Shown: positions 17,339 to 26,510 of the stretch, piece after piece
Position numbering within the stretch: position 1 is the stretch's first letter
Layout: each line of letters opens with the position of its first letter
Source of the DNA: Ardenticatenaceae bacterium
GTDB lineage: Bacteria; Chloroflexota; Anaerolineae; Promineifilales; Promineifilaceae
NCBI GenBank assembly: GCA_020634455.1
Contig: JACKBQ010000001.1
Coordinates: 992,001 to 1,056,000 of the forward strand
DNA length: 64,000 nt
Direction of reading: 5' to 3'
Program-made: the position numbers and the translations under genes
The notes under the pieces: generated by a model
What the model saw: only the letters and a program-made list of their open reading frames with translations
Database searches by the model: none
What the model was told of the DNA's origin: nothing

Positions 17339-17926
17339 TCATTCTAATGGCCTAAAGCTTTCCACAATGCGGTTGAAATCAGCATGATATTCGTTGAAAT
17401 ATTCTTTACTGATTATCAAGGTAATAATAAACATATCTTTGGAACGAGGTATGAGTACCTCTTCGTATTTGACCGTTTGAGTCGAATAAAGGCGCCTCAT
17501 AATTGGTTGCCCGTTTAATTCTGTTTCTTCCAAAGAAATGTCTTCGAAGCCAAAATTTGAGGATAGATTTTCTAAGCCTTCATCGCTCCATTTTACAACA
17601 TCTTGCAAGCTTGGATTGTTAATTGTCCTGGATTCAACGCGAATTACAAAAGTTTCGGGTTGCCCTGCAAGGTAAAATATCTTGCTTAAAATCAAACGAA
17701 TATCATGATTTCCATGATAACCACTCTCGTCGTACAAGGTGGACACATATTTTGATGGGTGATCTAGCACAAAATTAAATTCGTCATGTTTTACTGTTAT
17801 TACTTCTGGTAGACGGGGTGGTTCAGTTATTACCCAGGCAATGAGTAGAATGCCAATTACCAGGCTGACACCTAGTAATGTAAGGCATCCAACATAATCG
17901 TCTGCGAGCATTTTTTTGTCTTTCAT
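17339..17926 (-). CDS. Hypothetical membrane-anchored protein
   Basis: The 195-residue protein is not recognised. A short basic N-terminus is followed by one strong membrane helix (about residues 14-34, CLTLLGVSLVIGILLIAWVI). About 155 extracytoplasmic residues of mixed alpha/beta character follow, with no cysteines after the helix. The fold resembles PsbP/Mog1-type one-domain proteins only in general terms (hydrophobic strand pattern and a final FNRIVESFRPLE helix). It lies 9 bp downstream of the M50-protease gene on the same strand, so it is probably co-transcribed and may be its partner or substrate (inference). It is clearly more AT-rich than its neighbours and lacks ACGGCCGT, hinting at different ancestry. 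Confidence 0.7.
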   Translation of the reverse strand: MKDKKMLADDYVGCLTLLGVSLVIGILLIAWVITEPPRLPEVITVKHDEFNFVLDHPSKYVSTLYDESGYHGNHDIRLILSKIFYLAGQPETFVIRVESRTINNPSLQDVVKWSDEGLENLSSNFGFEDISLEETELNGQPIMRRLYSTQTVKYEEVLIPRSKDMFIITLIISKEYFNEYHADFNRIVESFRPLE

Positions 17927-17935
17927 GTTGGCTTG

Positions 17936-20900
17936 TCACGAAATGAGGGCAGCAGGGGTGGCGCGGCGGCGGGTGGCGATGAGACGGCCGCTTCCAATTT
18001 GCTCTACGTAATGGGTCATGCGCTCGCAGGTGGCCACGAGATCGTCGAAGGTGGGTTCGTCTAGGAGGAGGAGGCGACTTTCCACCACAGCGCGGACGCT
18101 GGCATGGTACGGCGTGTCGGCAAAGAGGGCGTATTCGCCAAAATGCTCACCCGGCCCCAGCTTGCCAATCACCCGCTCCTCCCCTTCTTCCGTCACAAAC
18201 ACCTCAACCTCCCCCTCGGCGACGATGTACAGGTAATTGCGCGGCTGACCCTGCTGCACAAACTGCTCCCCGGCGCTGACGCGGCGCGGCTGGAGGCGGG
18301 CATCTACCGAGGCGAGTTCCTGCGGGCTGAGGCTGCTGAAGAGCGGCATCTGGCGCAGCAGGCTGCGGGCTTGCGCCCCGGAGCTAACCTGCTGCGCCAG
18401 CGTGGTGTCGGCGCGGAGCAGCGGGTCGAAGTTGTCCCGCTCAATTACCAGGGCAGTGACTGGCGTGAGGGCGCGGTAGGTGAATTGATAGCTGCCGCTG
18501 CCTGCGAGTGCGGCCGTGCCAAAATAACCACCTCGCGCCAACGTCGCCATCCGCACGCCATCATGGAACATGCCCACCTCGCCTTCTTCAATCAGGTAGA
18601 AGTAAAACGATTCCCGTCCAGCGGTGGCAATAGTTTGGTTAGTGCGGGCTTTCCAACGGTGCAGCACCTGGAGCAGTTCATCAATGCCTTCCTGGTCAAA
18701 TCCGGCAAAAATTTCAGCCTGGCGAATCAGTTCGCTGCGCCGGTCGCGGGCTTTGATGAAGCCTTGGGCGAGCTGTGCCCCCCACTCGGTTTCTGCCAGA
18801 ACGTGGCGGGCCAGCGTTTCGGCATCAAGCCAATCCAGGCTGTCGTAGGCGGCTTGCCCGGCTTTGCGGGTGAAGGGGGTGCCCGCCAAATCATCGAGGC
18901 GGTCAACCGCCAGCAAGAGCGCTTTTTGGGCGTGCTGGCTCAGTTCCAAGATGGTGGCGTCGGGATCGAGTGCGCCGAGGGCGGCCATTTGAGCTTGAAT
19001 AGCCGTTAGCCGCCGCTGGCCAAAGATGGTTTCGTAGCTGGTGAAGAGGGCGTACATGAACTGGTTAAAGCTCCCAATCAGTCGCTGCCGTTCGCTAAAA
19101 ATGCCAGGGGCGCTGGCGTCGCTGACTTCGGCGCGGCTGAATTGGGCCAGTGTGCCTAGCAGCAGGTAAAGCAGGGCGGCGTACAGCCAGACGGTGATGA
19201 GGGTGAAGTCTAGCTGGGGGTAAAGCTGCAACCAGGGGGTGATGAGAATGGCGAGGCTGAACAGCGCCCAAGGGATGGCAAAGCGGGAGCGGATGAAGTT
19301 GATGAGCAGGGGAGCCATCAGCGCCAGCCCCAGGGATGTGCCTAAACAGATGAGGGCGGTGGCCAGCCAACGGCCGTTTCCCGCCAAAATTTCTGCGCCA
19401 AAATAGTAGGTCATCCCGGTGTAGGTGCCGATGCCCAGCAAGACCATGAGCGCCATCAGCAGGCGGTCGCTGGCGGCCAGGAAGTTGGGGTTAATGGTGA
19501 ACCAGGCGACGATGCCCGCGGCAAAAATTGCGCCCGCCGTGGCGATAAGAGCCAGATCGCGACCAAAACTGCTGGGGCTAATCCAGGCGAGGGCGAGGGT
19601 GAAGGGAACGGCCGTTAATGACCACAGCGCCCATTGAAACCGCGACCCCGGCAGCTGCCGCGCCACGCCAATCAGCGCCGCCGCCGTGCCCAAATGCAGC
19701 AGCCAGACGAAGATGCCTTGCCACAAGCCAGGCTGGGCCAATTTGAGCTGGTTCAGGAAAAGATAAAGCAGCGGTGCGCCTAGAACGATCGGCAGGCCGA
19801 GCAGCAGCGCCAGCACGTCGGTGCGGGCTAGCAGTTGGCGGCGAGCCAGCCATTCCAGCCCGGCCTGGATGCGGCTCCAGCCGTACAATCCCAGGTAGTA
19901 GAGGGCGGGCAAGATGAATACGGCCGTAATCCCCCCCACCGCCAATTTGCCCCACCACTGGCCACTGGTCCACAAATTCACAAAAAAGTCGCTGACGTAC
20001 CCTTGCCAGAAGGTGAGCGCCAGCCAGAGAGCAAAGGCCGAGTAGATGAGGGCTAAAACGCCAAAAAACAAGAAGATGCGCTCGGCGCGGTTGAGATCGT
20101 GCCAAAATTTGGTGGGGGAACCAGCCTGACGCAGCCTGGGCCATGCCTCGTGGCGCAAAAAGTGGAAGGCGCGGTCACGCAGGCCGGGCATTTCCAGCCA
20201 ATCCATCAGCATGAAGTAGCCGTCCAGCTCCAGCAGCGGGTTCAGGTTCACAATCACCGTCAGGTAGGCCAAAAAGCCAAGCTGGAAAAGGAAGGTGACG
20301 AGGAGGGATTGTTGCAGGGCACTGTCGTAGGCGGTAACGGCCGTAATCAACACCCCAATCAGCCCACCCAGCATCAGCCCGGAGTACGGCCCGGCCCAGG
20401 AAACCTTGATGCGGTCCAGGCTGGGCGACAGCCAGGTGTCGCGGGTGTCCACGAAGAAGGCGGGCAGCCCCCAGTAAAGTAAAAAGCCGCCGCGATCCAG
20501 CTCGCGCCCCACGTGCTTGGTGACGAGTCCGTGCGCCAATTCGTGCAGGCCAATCACAATCACGTTGGCCACAATGAGCGTCAACACGCCCAAGCCGCTG
20601 CCGGTGATGTTGTAATCGCCAAAAAAGTAGTTGAGGCCAAACAAAAAGCCGCCAATTAGCACCAAAAAGAAGAGCAGCGTTTGGGCCAGCGGCCAAAAGA
20701 GGGGCTTGAGCCGCCGATAGAGCGGGATGAAAAAATCGTCCAGACCGGAGGTAGCCACCTCGGTATAGAGGAAGCTGTTGAGAAGCTTCTTGCCGCGACT
20801 GGCGGGGGCGCGGGCTGCCAGCTCCGCCTCGATTTGATCGTACACTTTGACGTTGGGGTCTTGCAGGAAACGGCCGTCTTTCAATTCACCAATCAGCGCC

Positions 20901-21172
20901 GTCAGGTGGCCAATGGGCAGGGATTTGTACCGTTTGAGGCTGTAGAAGAGCAGGTCCTTGATGGATTTACGGCCGTTCATCTGCCACCACAGCGCGTAAT
21001 CTTCCTCACCCAAGCGCAGGTACGACTTGCTCTCTGGCTCTTTGATAACGTAGTATGTCTCCGTGCGGGATTGCAGCCGCGAAACCACAATCTGCTGATT
21101 GCGCAGCGGCCGGTAGGCAGTGGGGTTGGTGGCCTCGTCGAGCGCCTGCCAAAATTCGTTGCTGGATGACAT
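17936..21172 (-). CDS. M50-type membrane metalloprotease with PqqD-like N-terminus and two cyclic-nucleotide-binding domains
   Basis: This is a 1078-residue fusion. Residues about 20-110 resemble a PqqD-like winged-helix domain (YYVIKEPESKSYLRLGEEDY). A polytopic site-2-protease-like region follows, with HELAHG at 210-215 and the third-ligand motif NLNPLLELDG at 309-318, so the zinc site looks complete. A further block of about 8-10 helices extends to residue 690. The soluble C-terminus holds two cNMP-binding (Crp-type) modules, about 835-945 and 955-1065. The second is better conserved (GEHFGEYALF, then LLLLDEPTF). Related peptide zinc metalloproteases act in export or processing of peptides; gating by cAMP/cGMP is inference. 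No ribosome-binding site is obvious. The 195-residue membrane protein follows in the same unit. Confidence 0.88.
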   Translation of the reverse strand: MSSSNEFWQALDEATNPTAYRPLRNQQIVVSRLQSRTETYYVIKEPESKSYLRLGEEDYALWWQMNGRKSIKDLLFYSLKRYKSLPIGHLTALIGELKDGRFLQDPNVKVYDQIEAELAARAPASRGKKLLNSFLYTEVATSGLDDFFIPLYRRLKPLFWPLAQTLLFFLVLIGGFLFGLNYFFGDYNITGSGLGVLTLIVANVIVIGLHELAHGLVTKHVGRELDRGGFLLYWGLPAFFVDTRDTWLSPSLDRIKVSWAGPYSGLMLGGLIGVLITAVTAYDSALQQSLLVTFLFQLGFLAYLTVIVNLNPLLELDGYFMLMDWLEMPGLRDRAFHFLRHEAWPRLRQAGSPTKFWHDLNRAERIFLFFGVLALIYSAFALWLALTFWQGYVSDFFVNLWTSGQWWGKLAVGGITAVFILPALYYLGLYGWSRIQAGLEWLARRQLLARTDVLALLLGLPIVLGAPLLYLFLNQLKLAQPGLWQGIFVWLLHLGTAAALIGVARQLPGSRFQWALWSLTAVPFTLALAWISPSSFGRDLALIATAGAIFAAGIVAWFTINPNFLAASDRLLMALMVLLGIGTYTGMTYYFGAEILAGNGRWLATALICLGTSLGLALMAPLLINFIRSRFAIPWALFSLAILITPWLQLYPQLDFTLITVWLYAALLYLLLGTLAQFSRAEVSDASAPGIFSERQRLIGSFNQFMYALFTSYETIFGQRRLTAIQAQMAALGALDPDATILELSQHAQKALLLAVDRLDDLAGTPFTRKAGQAAYDSLDWLDAETLARHVLAETEWGAQLAQGFIKARDRRSELIRQAEIFAGFDQEGIDELLQVLHRWKARTNQTIATAGRESFYFYLIEEGEVGMFHDGVRMATLARGGYFGTAALAGSGSYQFTYRALTPVTALVIERDNFDPLLRADTTLAQQVSSGAQARSLLRQMPLFSSLSPQELASVDARLQPRRVSAGEQFVQQGQPRNYLYIVAEGEVEVFVTEEGEERVIGKLGPGEHFGEYALFADTPYHASVRAVVESRLLLLDEPTFDDLVATCERMTHYVEQIGSGRLIATRRRATPAALIS

Positions 21173-21257
21173 AACGCAAGTTTAACATGTCTGGCAGGTC
21201 TGGTGAAGGGGAAGTTGTGTGAAGAAAGTTGGGTATAATCAACATGGCGTAGGGGCG

Positions 21258-21310
21258 AGGCAGTTGGGAATCAACGTTGCTTCGCGAGACAACCTGTCTC
21301 CCAACTGCCT
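21258..21310 (+). promoter_or_regulatory. Long leader hairpin upstream of the small Cys-motif protein
   Basis: AGGCAGTTGGGA (21258-21269) pairs perfectly over 12 bp with TCCCAACTGCCT (21299-21310). The enclosed 29 nt can form an inner GTTG/CAAC stem. It ends 34 bp before the start codon of the next gene and precedes a GGAGAG ribosome-binding site. No T-run follows, so it is not a terminator. It may stabilise or regulate the leader; function unknown. Confidence 0.5.
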
Positions 21311-21344
21311 GGCCTGTACATTCTGAATTGTTAGGAGAGAAAAA

Positions 21345-21704
21345 ATGGGATTCCTAAAGAAGTTGTTTGGCGGCGGCGAGCCAAAAAAGTATGTAGATAC
21401 CCAGGGCGTTTATTTTTACGTCGCGTGCGACAACTGCGGTAGCCGCGTGCGCATCCGGGCGGACAAGCAGCACGATCTGCAAAACACGGGCAGCGGCTAC
21501 GAATGGCACAAAACCATCGTGGACAGCCGCTGCTTCCGGCGGATTCGCACGGTGGTGCAGCTAGACAGCAACTACCAGATGACCAGCCACGAGATTACCG
21601 GCGGCCGTTTCATGACCGAAGAAGCGTATTTGGCGGCAGAGGAAGCGGCTAAACTGGCCAAAATCGCGTCGGATGAATCGTCAGATGAGGAAGAAACTTC
21701 TTGA
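21345..21704 (+). CDS. Small hypothetical protein with CxxC motif
   Basis: The 119-residue cytoplasmic protein begins MGFLKKLFGGG, a short amphipathic basic segment. It has VACDNCGSRVRIRAD (one CxxC pair, residues about 29-32) and a later single Cys in VDSRCFRRIR, suggesting a partial zinc ribbon. An acidic Ala/Glu/Ser-rich tail ends SSDEEETS. Similar small proteins are common in this kind of genome but uncharacterised. TTAGGAGAGAAAAA is a good ribosome-binding site. It is transcribed divergently from the M50-protease gene, with a 172-bp gap holding a strong leader hairpin. Confidence 0.7.
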   Translation: MGFLKKLFGGGEPKKYVDTQGVYFYVACDNCGSRVRIRADKQHDLQNTGSGYEWHKTIVDSRCFRRIRTVVQLDSNYQMTSHEITGGRFMTEEAYLAAEEAAKLAKIASDESSDEEETS

Positions 21705-21784
21705 TTGACGGCTGGTTTTTTGGTGAAACGGTGCAAATTGGCAACGGCCGTACCCGGCAACTCAGTTTACCTATCCGAATATTA

Positions 21785-21880
21785 GCCACAGAGAGCACAG
21801 AGGATTTTGAGGCGTAGGTTCATTCCTTTGATTTCTCTTGTTCCTGCTTCGGCTGCGCTCAGCACAAGCCCGTAGCTTTT
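21785..21880. repeat. Two dispersed short repeats (CACAGAG-type and CTGCGCTCAGCACAAG-type)
   Basis: GCCACAGAGAGCACAGAGGA (about 21785-21804) belongs to a widespread 'acagagagcacagag' intergenic family; a related stretch is at 42475-42525. TGCTTCGGCTGCGCTCAGCACAAG (given as positions 21846-21869) is another commonly dispersed palindromic word. No gene is present in this 210-bp gap between convergent genes. Confidence 0.5.
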
Positions 21881-21914
21881 TCGGATAGATTCTTAAGCGA
21901 ATCTGGCAAAATTC

Positions 21915-24470
21915 TTATTGTAGCTGTGGGCTGCTTTGCAAAACGCGGATGAGCTCTTCCACCTTGATTGGTTTGCTAATGTAATCATCCATGCCGCTGG
22001 CCAGGTATTTTTCTCGGTCCCCAGCCAAAGCATTGGCTGTAACGGCCACGATATGCGGCTGTCGGTCAGGTTTTACGATTTGCCGAATATGTTGTGTTGC
22101 CTGAACCCCATCCATTTCTGGCATTTGAATATCCATCAAGATGAGATCGTACGGGTAGTTGGCCAAGGCGGCAATGGCTTCATGCCCATTGGCGGCTAGA
22201 TCGGCCGTGTATCCCAAATGCTCCAACATGCGCAGAGCTACTTTTTGGTTGATCAAATTATCTTCAGCTAACAGAATCCGCAATGGATGGTTGATGCCTA
22301 GCGCCGGATTAAACAAGGATTGGCTTTCGGTGGTGGGTAAACGGCCGTTTTCTCGATTGTCTAAGGTACACATGGTGCTGATTTGCGCTTGTAGCTGGCT
22401 TAAATGACAGGGCTGATTTAGGTATGCGCCAGATGCAAAATGCGGCAAGACGGTGTACGGCTGGCCCAGCGACGTTAAAAATAAAATTTTGTGAGAAGCT
22501 CTCACTTGCTGAACCGCTTGGGTCAACACCTCATTTTCGGTTGACAACATGGCAGTATCAACGATGAGCAGGTCAAAAGATCGATCGGTAAGCAGTTGCT
22601 GCTTAAATTCCTGCCCAGTGCCCGTAGAAATGATATCCGCGCCCCAAATGCTCAACTGCCGCCACAGCACAGCGCGACTGGTTTGGTTCGGCTGGCATAC
22701 TAAAATGCGTCGGCGGGCACATGGTTGTACGGCCGTATCTTCCAGAGCCAGTTCCGTCGGTAGTGGCCCTGTTTGAATGGTAAACTGGAACAAACTTCCC
22801 TGACCCATTTCACTTTCTACCCAAATTTTTCCCCCCATCAAGTTAACCAATCGTTTGCTAATGGCCAGACCCAGCCCGGTGCCACCAAATTGGCGTGTTG
22901 TGGAAGAATCAACCTGGCGAAAAGCCTCAAAAAGATAGCCGATTTTCGCTGCGGGAATCCCTATGCCGGTGTCTCGCACCATAAAGTGGAACTGGTACCC
23001 CGCTTCGTTTTTACGCCCGCCAACCCAGAGATTGATTTCGCCTTGGGTGGTAAATTTCACGGCATTGCTTAGCAAGTTGACCAGAATCTGACGCAACCGC
23101 GTCACATCGCTTTGGATGATGGTTGGCACGTCCGGCTCAATAAATGTGTTAAGAAAAATACCTTTTGCCGTCGCTGGGGCGGCAACCAGATCGATCGCTT
23201 CTTCAACACAATCTCGCAAGATAAAAGTTTGTTCTTCCAGCTCTAGTTTGCCAGCTTCAATTTTGGAAAAGTCGAGAATGTCGTTGATGATTTCTAACAA
23301 GCCATTGCCGCTGGCGCGCGCGGTGTTGATAAACTCTTCCTGTTCAGCCGTGAGGGGGGTATCCAGCATCAGGCTGGTCATGCCAATAACCGCATTGAGT
23401 GGGGTGCGGATTTCGTGGCTCATGCTGGCCAAAAAATCAGATTTCATGCGAGCAGCTTCTTCGGCGGCGGTTTTGGCGAGTTGCAGCTCCATTTCTACCT
23501 GTTTGCGTTGGGTAATATCGTGCGCGACGCAGACGATGCGATTTTGTTCATTATCTTGGGAATCGGGCATGATGGTGGTGGAAACGGCCGTAAGTACCAC
23601 ACGCCCATCCTTAGCCAATAGCTCCATTTCCTGACTACGCAGGTTAAAGGCAGGTGAATCCAGGGCAGGTCTGCTCGGCCACTTACTGCCCTCTTCAGGC
23701 GTCAGCAAGATCATCACGGGTTGCCCAATCAACTCACTTTCGGTGTACCCTAACACATTAATGATAGCCTGATTGACTTTTTCAATGCGGGTGTCAGGCG
23801 CAATGACAATGAGCATGTCATGCATGGAGGCAATGATATTGTCTACATAGGTTTTTGAGACGGTAGTGCGCCGTAACGTTTGCAAAGCCTGATTCAGCAA
23901 GGCATACCCTTGTTCACTATTATTTACGGCCGCATACAGCAGTAAACCCGCAATAAACAAAGTAAAGATGACCAAAACTAAATCGCCGGCCTCAATGGGC
24001 GGTAAAAAGTAGTTGTGCAGGATGCCCCATATCTCTAGGTAGTAAAACACAATGATGGTAACAATGCTTAAAAGGAATCCGTGAATCAGGGCTCTTTTCC
24101 CTAACAACAGCCCAGCTGCAATGAGCAACAAGACAAAGGCCGTGCCATTAAGACCTTGTACGCCGCCATAAAACCAGGCATTCAAAATAATAGCCTGATA
24201 CAAATTAACCATGACTAAATAGCTGGCAAGATGAATGTGGTTCCTTTTTAGGAGATACAAAGAAAATGCACTGAAACTAAAAAAGCCGACACAAATTGGG
24301 AGGGTTAGCGGTAATTCCTCAGGAAACCAATAGTAAAAAAGTGCGGCAAATAGTGTTGTGCCAGCCATAAAAACAATGTTCATTGCCCAGAGGAGCTGTG
24401 CCACTTGGGTTTTGTCTGGTTCTGCGAAGTGCGGTTTGCTGAAGAAATTTTGAACTGCTTTAAGCATCAT
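21915..24470 (-). CDS. Hybrid sensor histidine kinase with PAS domain and two receiver domains
   Basis: This membrane sensor kinase has 851 residues. Residues 25-185 form about six hydrophobic helices (MASE-like sensor). A PAS domain follows (about 205-320, with PAC segment VCVAHDITQRKQVE). HisKA carries phospho-acceptor H352 in SHEIRTPLN. HATPase_c follows with N-box LLSNAVKF, G1 DTGIGIP and G2 GGTGLGLAISKRL. The first receiver-like domain (about 585-700) lacks the usual acidic pair (CQPN replaces it) though an LIVDTAM Asp remains, so it looks degenerate. The second receiver (about 725-850) is complete: AEDN, D780 in LILMDIQMPEMDG, and KP. No HPt or separate output protein is adjacent, and the signal is unknown. 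Confidence 0.92.
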   Translation of the reverse strand: MMLKAVQNFFSKPHFAEPDKTQVAQLLWAMNIVFMAGTTLFAALFYYWFPEELPLTLPICVGFFSFSAFSLYLLKRNHIHLASYLVMVNLYQAIILNAWFYGGVQGLNGTAFVLLLIAAGLLLGKRALIHGFLLSIVTIIVFYYLEIWGILHNYFLPPIEAGDLVLVIFTLFIAGLLLYAAVNNSEQGYALLNQALQTLRRTTVSKTYVDNIIASMHDMLIVIAPDTRIEKVNQAIINVLGYTESELIGQPVMILLTPEEGSKWPSRPALDSPAFNLRSQEMELLAKDGRVVLTAVSTTIMPDSQDNEQNRIVCVAHDITQRKQVEMELQLAKTAAEEAARMKSDFLASMSHEIRTPLNAVIGMTSLMLDTPLTAEQEEFINTARASGNGLLEIINDILDFSKIEAGKLELEEQTFILRDCVEEAIDLVAAPATAKGIFLNTFIEPDVPTIIQSDVTRLRQILVNLLSNAVKFTTQGEINLWVGGRKNEAGYQFHFMVRDTGIGIPAAKIGYLFEAFRQVDSSTTRQFGGTGLGLAISKRLVNLMGGKIWVESEMGQGSLFQFTIQTGPLPTELALEDTAVQPCARRRILVCQPNQTSRAVLWRQLSIWGADIISTGTGQEFKQQLLTDRSFDLLIVDTAMLSTENEVLTQAVQQVRASHKILFLTSLGQPYTVLPHFASGAYLNQPCHLSQLQAQISTMCTLDNRENGRLPTTESQSLFNPALGINHPLRILLAEDNLINQKVALRMLEHLGYTADLAANGHEAIAALANYPYDLILMDIQMPEMDGVQATQHIRQIVKPDRQPHIVAVTANALAGDREKYLASGMDDYISKPIKVEELIRVLQSSPQLQ

Positions 24471-24647
24471 ACTTTGCCAAAATAATGGCTTTCCTAGAAT
24501 TAGTGTTTGGTTTTCAAAATGGGTTTTTAGTCGTGTGATGGTTTTGCAGGATCATTGGCTCATTACCCACCCACAAGAATAACGTCTCTACCTTAAGAAA
24601 CCTATAGCAAAAACTCACTATTTAGCCAGATGAAGCGTTACATCCAT

Positions 24648-24686
24648 GAAAAAACGGCCGCTTCCCGCAGGAAACGGCCGTTCTTC
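24648..24686 (-). terminator. Terminator built from two ACGGCCG palindromes
   Basis: Read on the minus strand, GAACGGCCGTTTCC pairs with GGGAAGCGGCCGTTTTTT across a TGC loop and ends in six T residues. It lies 25 bp after the stop of the TolB-like lipoprotein gene. Both stem arms are copies of the genome-wide palindrome. Confidence 0.7.
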
Positions 24687-24710
24687 AAACAATCAATGGT
24701 GACCTTGAAA

Positions 24711-26315
24711 TCAGGGCACAAAAATCTCCGGCTGCCACGTAAAACTATGCGGATTTTGGCCGAAAACGGCCGTTACCTCATACAAAAACGCGCCGTCTGT
24801 TGGCGCATAAAACAGCTTTGGCTGGTTAGGCTGGTCGCTTTGCGTTAGCAACGCGCCGCTGCCATCCGCTGACCACAGCACGGTAGCTTGCCGATAGGTG
24901 CCATCACCGGGCGGCAGACTGTTGACCCGCGTGGGTGCTTCGGCCAGCGAGGTAAGCTGGTAGGTGCCACTTTGGTTTTCGGTGACATTGATATTTTCGG
25001 CAGGTGGGACATCCAGCGCAAAGGCAAAACGGCCGTTTTCCAGACCAATTCCCCCCAACACTCCCATCATCTCCTGGCTCAACCGGGCAGATTCGTCTAA
25101 AACTAGCGTGCCGCTGCCCAAATCAAAGCGCCACAGCTCCACAAAAGGCACAAAGCTGGTTTCGTTGGATTCGGTGTGCCAGACCAACAGCCGGTCGTCG
25201 GGCATCCAGCTGACCTGAGCGGGGAAGATTTCGGCATAGATGAACGTGTTGGGCAGTTCTGCCAACGTACCTGTGGGCAAGTCCAGCACCGCGCTTGAGC
25301 TGCCTTCCCAACGGCCGTGTTGCAGCATCAGGGTACGGCCGTTCCGCGCCCACGCCACTGGCCAATACACCGACACCTCCCCCACATTGGCCATCTCTAC
25401 GGAAAAAGGATTGTTTGTGAGCAGCATTTCCGGTTCGTCAGCCGCAATGTTGTACAGCCAAAGCGCCTCATCGTCACCAAAAGCCAGCAGATTATTTTCG
25501 ATGTGCCATTGAGGGCTGCGGCAGTAGGTTTCGCAGCTGTGAACCTGTCGTAGGTTGGCCGGATTGCCGCCGCCAGTTTCTATAATGTACAGGTTGTTGG
25601 CTGGCAGATCATGACTGGTGGCGTCTGGTATGCCGTCTAAACCAGAACCAATGAAGGCCAATTGCTGGGCGTTGGGCGACAAATCGAAGCCAAACAGGTT
25701 GTCCACCTGTGGCACCAACGTCCACACCTCGCGGCTGATCAGGTCTACAAACAGCAGTTCGTAGCTGTATTCCGTCTGGGCATTTTGCACCTCTGGCGCA
25801 TTGGCGCGGCTGAGCACACGCGCCACCACGGCCCGCTTGCCGTCCGCATTCATGGTGTAGGCGGTGATGCTGCCGGGAACCAGATCGCCGGGAATCTCCG
25901 GGTTTGGGTTGGCGGTGTTTGTTCCCGCCACGAGAGTTTCAATTTGCCCGGTGGCGTGGTTCCACTGCTTAAACGAGCCATCGGCAATAAAGAGCAGGTC
26001 GCGGCTGCTGGCGGGCAGTGGCTGGCTGTTAAGCACCTGCACGGGTGGATTGGTAACGGCCGTTGGCTGGGCCAGCGTCGTTGGGGTTTCTGTGGGCACG
26101 AGCGTGGGGGTGGGTTGAACGGCCGTTTCTTCTTCTGGCGGTAATGTCGGCAATGGCGTCGCCGCAACGTCATTCACCTCACCTGCCTCGCCAGTGTCCG
26201 CATTGGGCGGCGGCGGGATGGGGGTTGGCTCAGTCAAAAAACCGCTTGTACAGGCAGCAAGCCCCCCCAGCGTAAAAAGAAGGAAGAAGATAAGGGTGAG
26301 TCGTTTGAGGTGCAT
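24711..26315 (-). CDS. TolB/WD40-like beta-propeller lipoprotein
   Basis: The predicted surface lipoprotein has 534 residues. The signal peptide ends in lipobox LAAC (about residue 20). A Pro/Thr/Val-rich linker of about 70 residues follows (PTPTLVPTETPT). The propeller has recurring SPNAQQLAFIGSG, WHIENNLLAFGDD, WARNGRTLML and VSWMPDDRLLVWH blades, which resemble TolB-type 'WD40-like PD40' repeats. No catalytic residues are seen. The ATG at 26315, preceded by TTGGAGAATT, is a better start than the in-frame upstream one because the signal peptide begins there. It is transcribed away from the DUF2207-type gene. Its own terminator is at 24648-24686. Confidence 0.82.
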   Translation of the reverse strand: MHLKRLTLIFFLLFTLGGLAACTSGFLTEPTPIPPPPNADTGEAGEVNDVAATPLPTLPPEEETAVQPTPTLVPTETPTTLAQPTAVTNPPVQVLNSQPLPASSRDLLFIADGSFKQWNHATGQIETLVAGTNTANPNPEIPGDLVPGSITAYTMNADGKRAVVARVLSRANAPEVQNAQTEYSYELLFVDLISREVWTLVPQVDNLFGFDLSPNAQQLAFIGSGLDGIPDATSHDLPANNLYIIETGGGNPANLRQVHSCETYCRSPQWHIENNLLAFGDDEALWLYNIAADEPEMLLTNNPFSVEMANVGEVSVYWPVAWARNGRTLMLQHGRWEGSSSAVLDLPTGTLAELPNTFIYAEIFPAQVSWMPDDRLLVWHTESNETSFVPFVELWRFDLGSGTLVLDESARLSQEMMGVLGGIGLENGRFAFALDVPPAENINVTENQSGTYQLTSLAEAPTRVNSLPPGDGTYRQATVLWSADGSGALLTQSDQPNQPKLFYAPTDGAFLYEVTAVFGQNPHSFTWQPEIFVP

Positions 26316-26510
26316 ACTAATTCTCCAAAATATTTGCAATACGCGCGCCTTGGCGTGAGGAATTTTACAAACAAGCTTAATGGCTGAACGGCCGTACTGC
26401 TCAACGCCCGCCCCATGTCCTCCCCACGAAACCGATGGATCGCTTTAGGATCGTCCTCATGGTATGCTATCCGCATCTGAAATGAAAATGATTCAACGGT
26501 AGAAAAAATT

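Noticed and set aside
24648..24686. Possible restriction or attachment site at paired ACGGCCG palindromes
   Set aside because: The palindrome is genome-wide, and here the arrangement with a T-run is better explained as a terminator.
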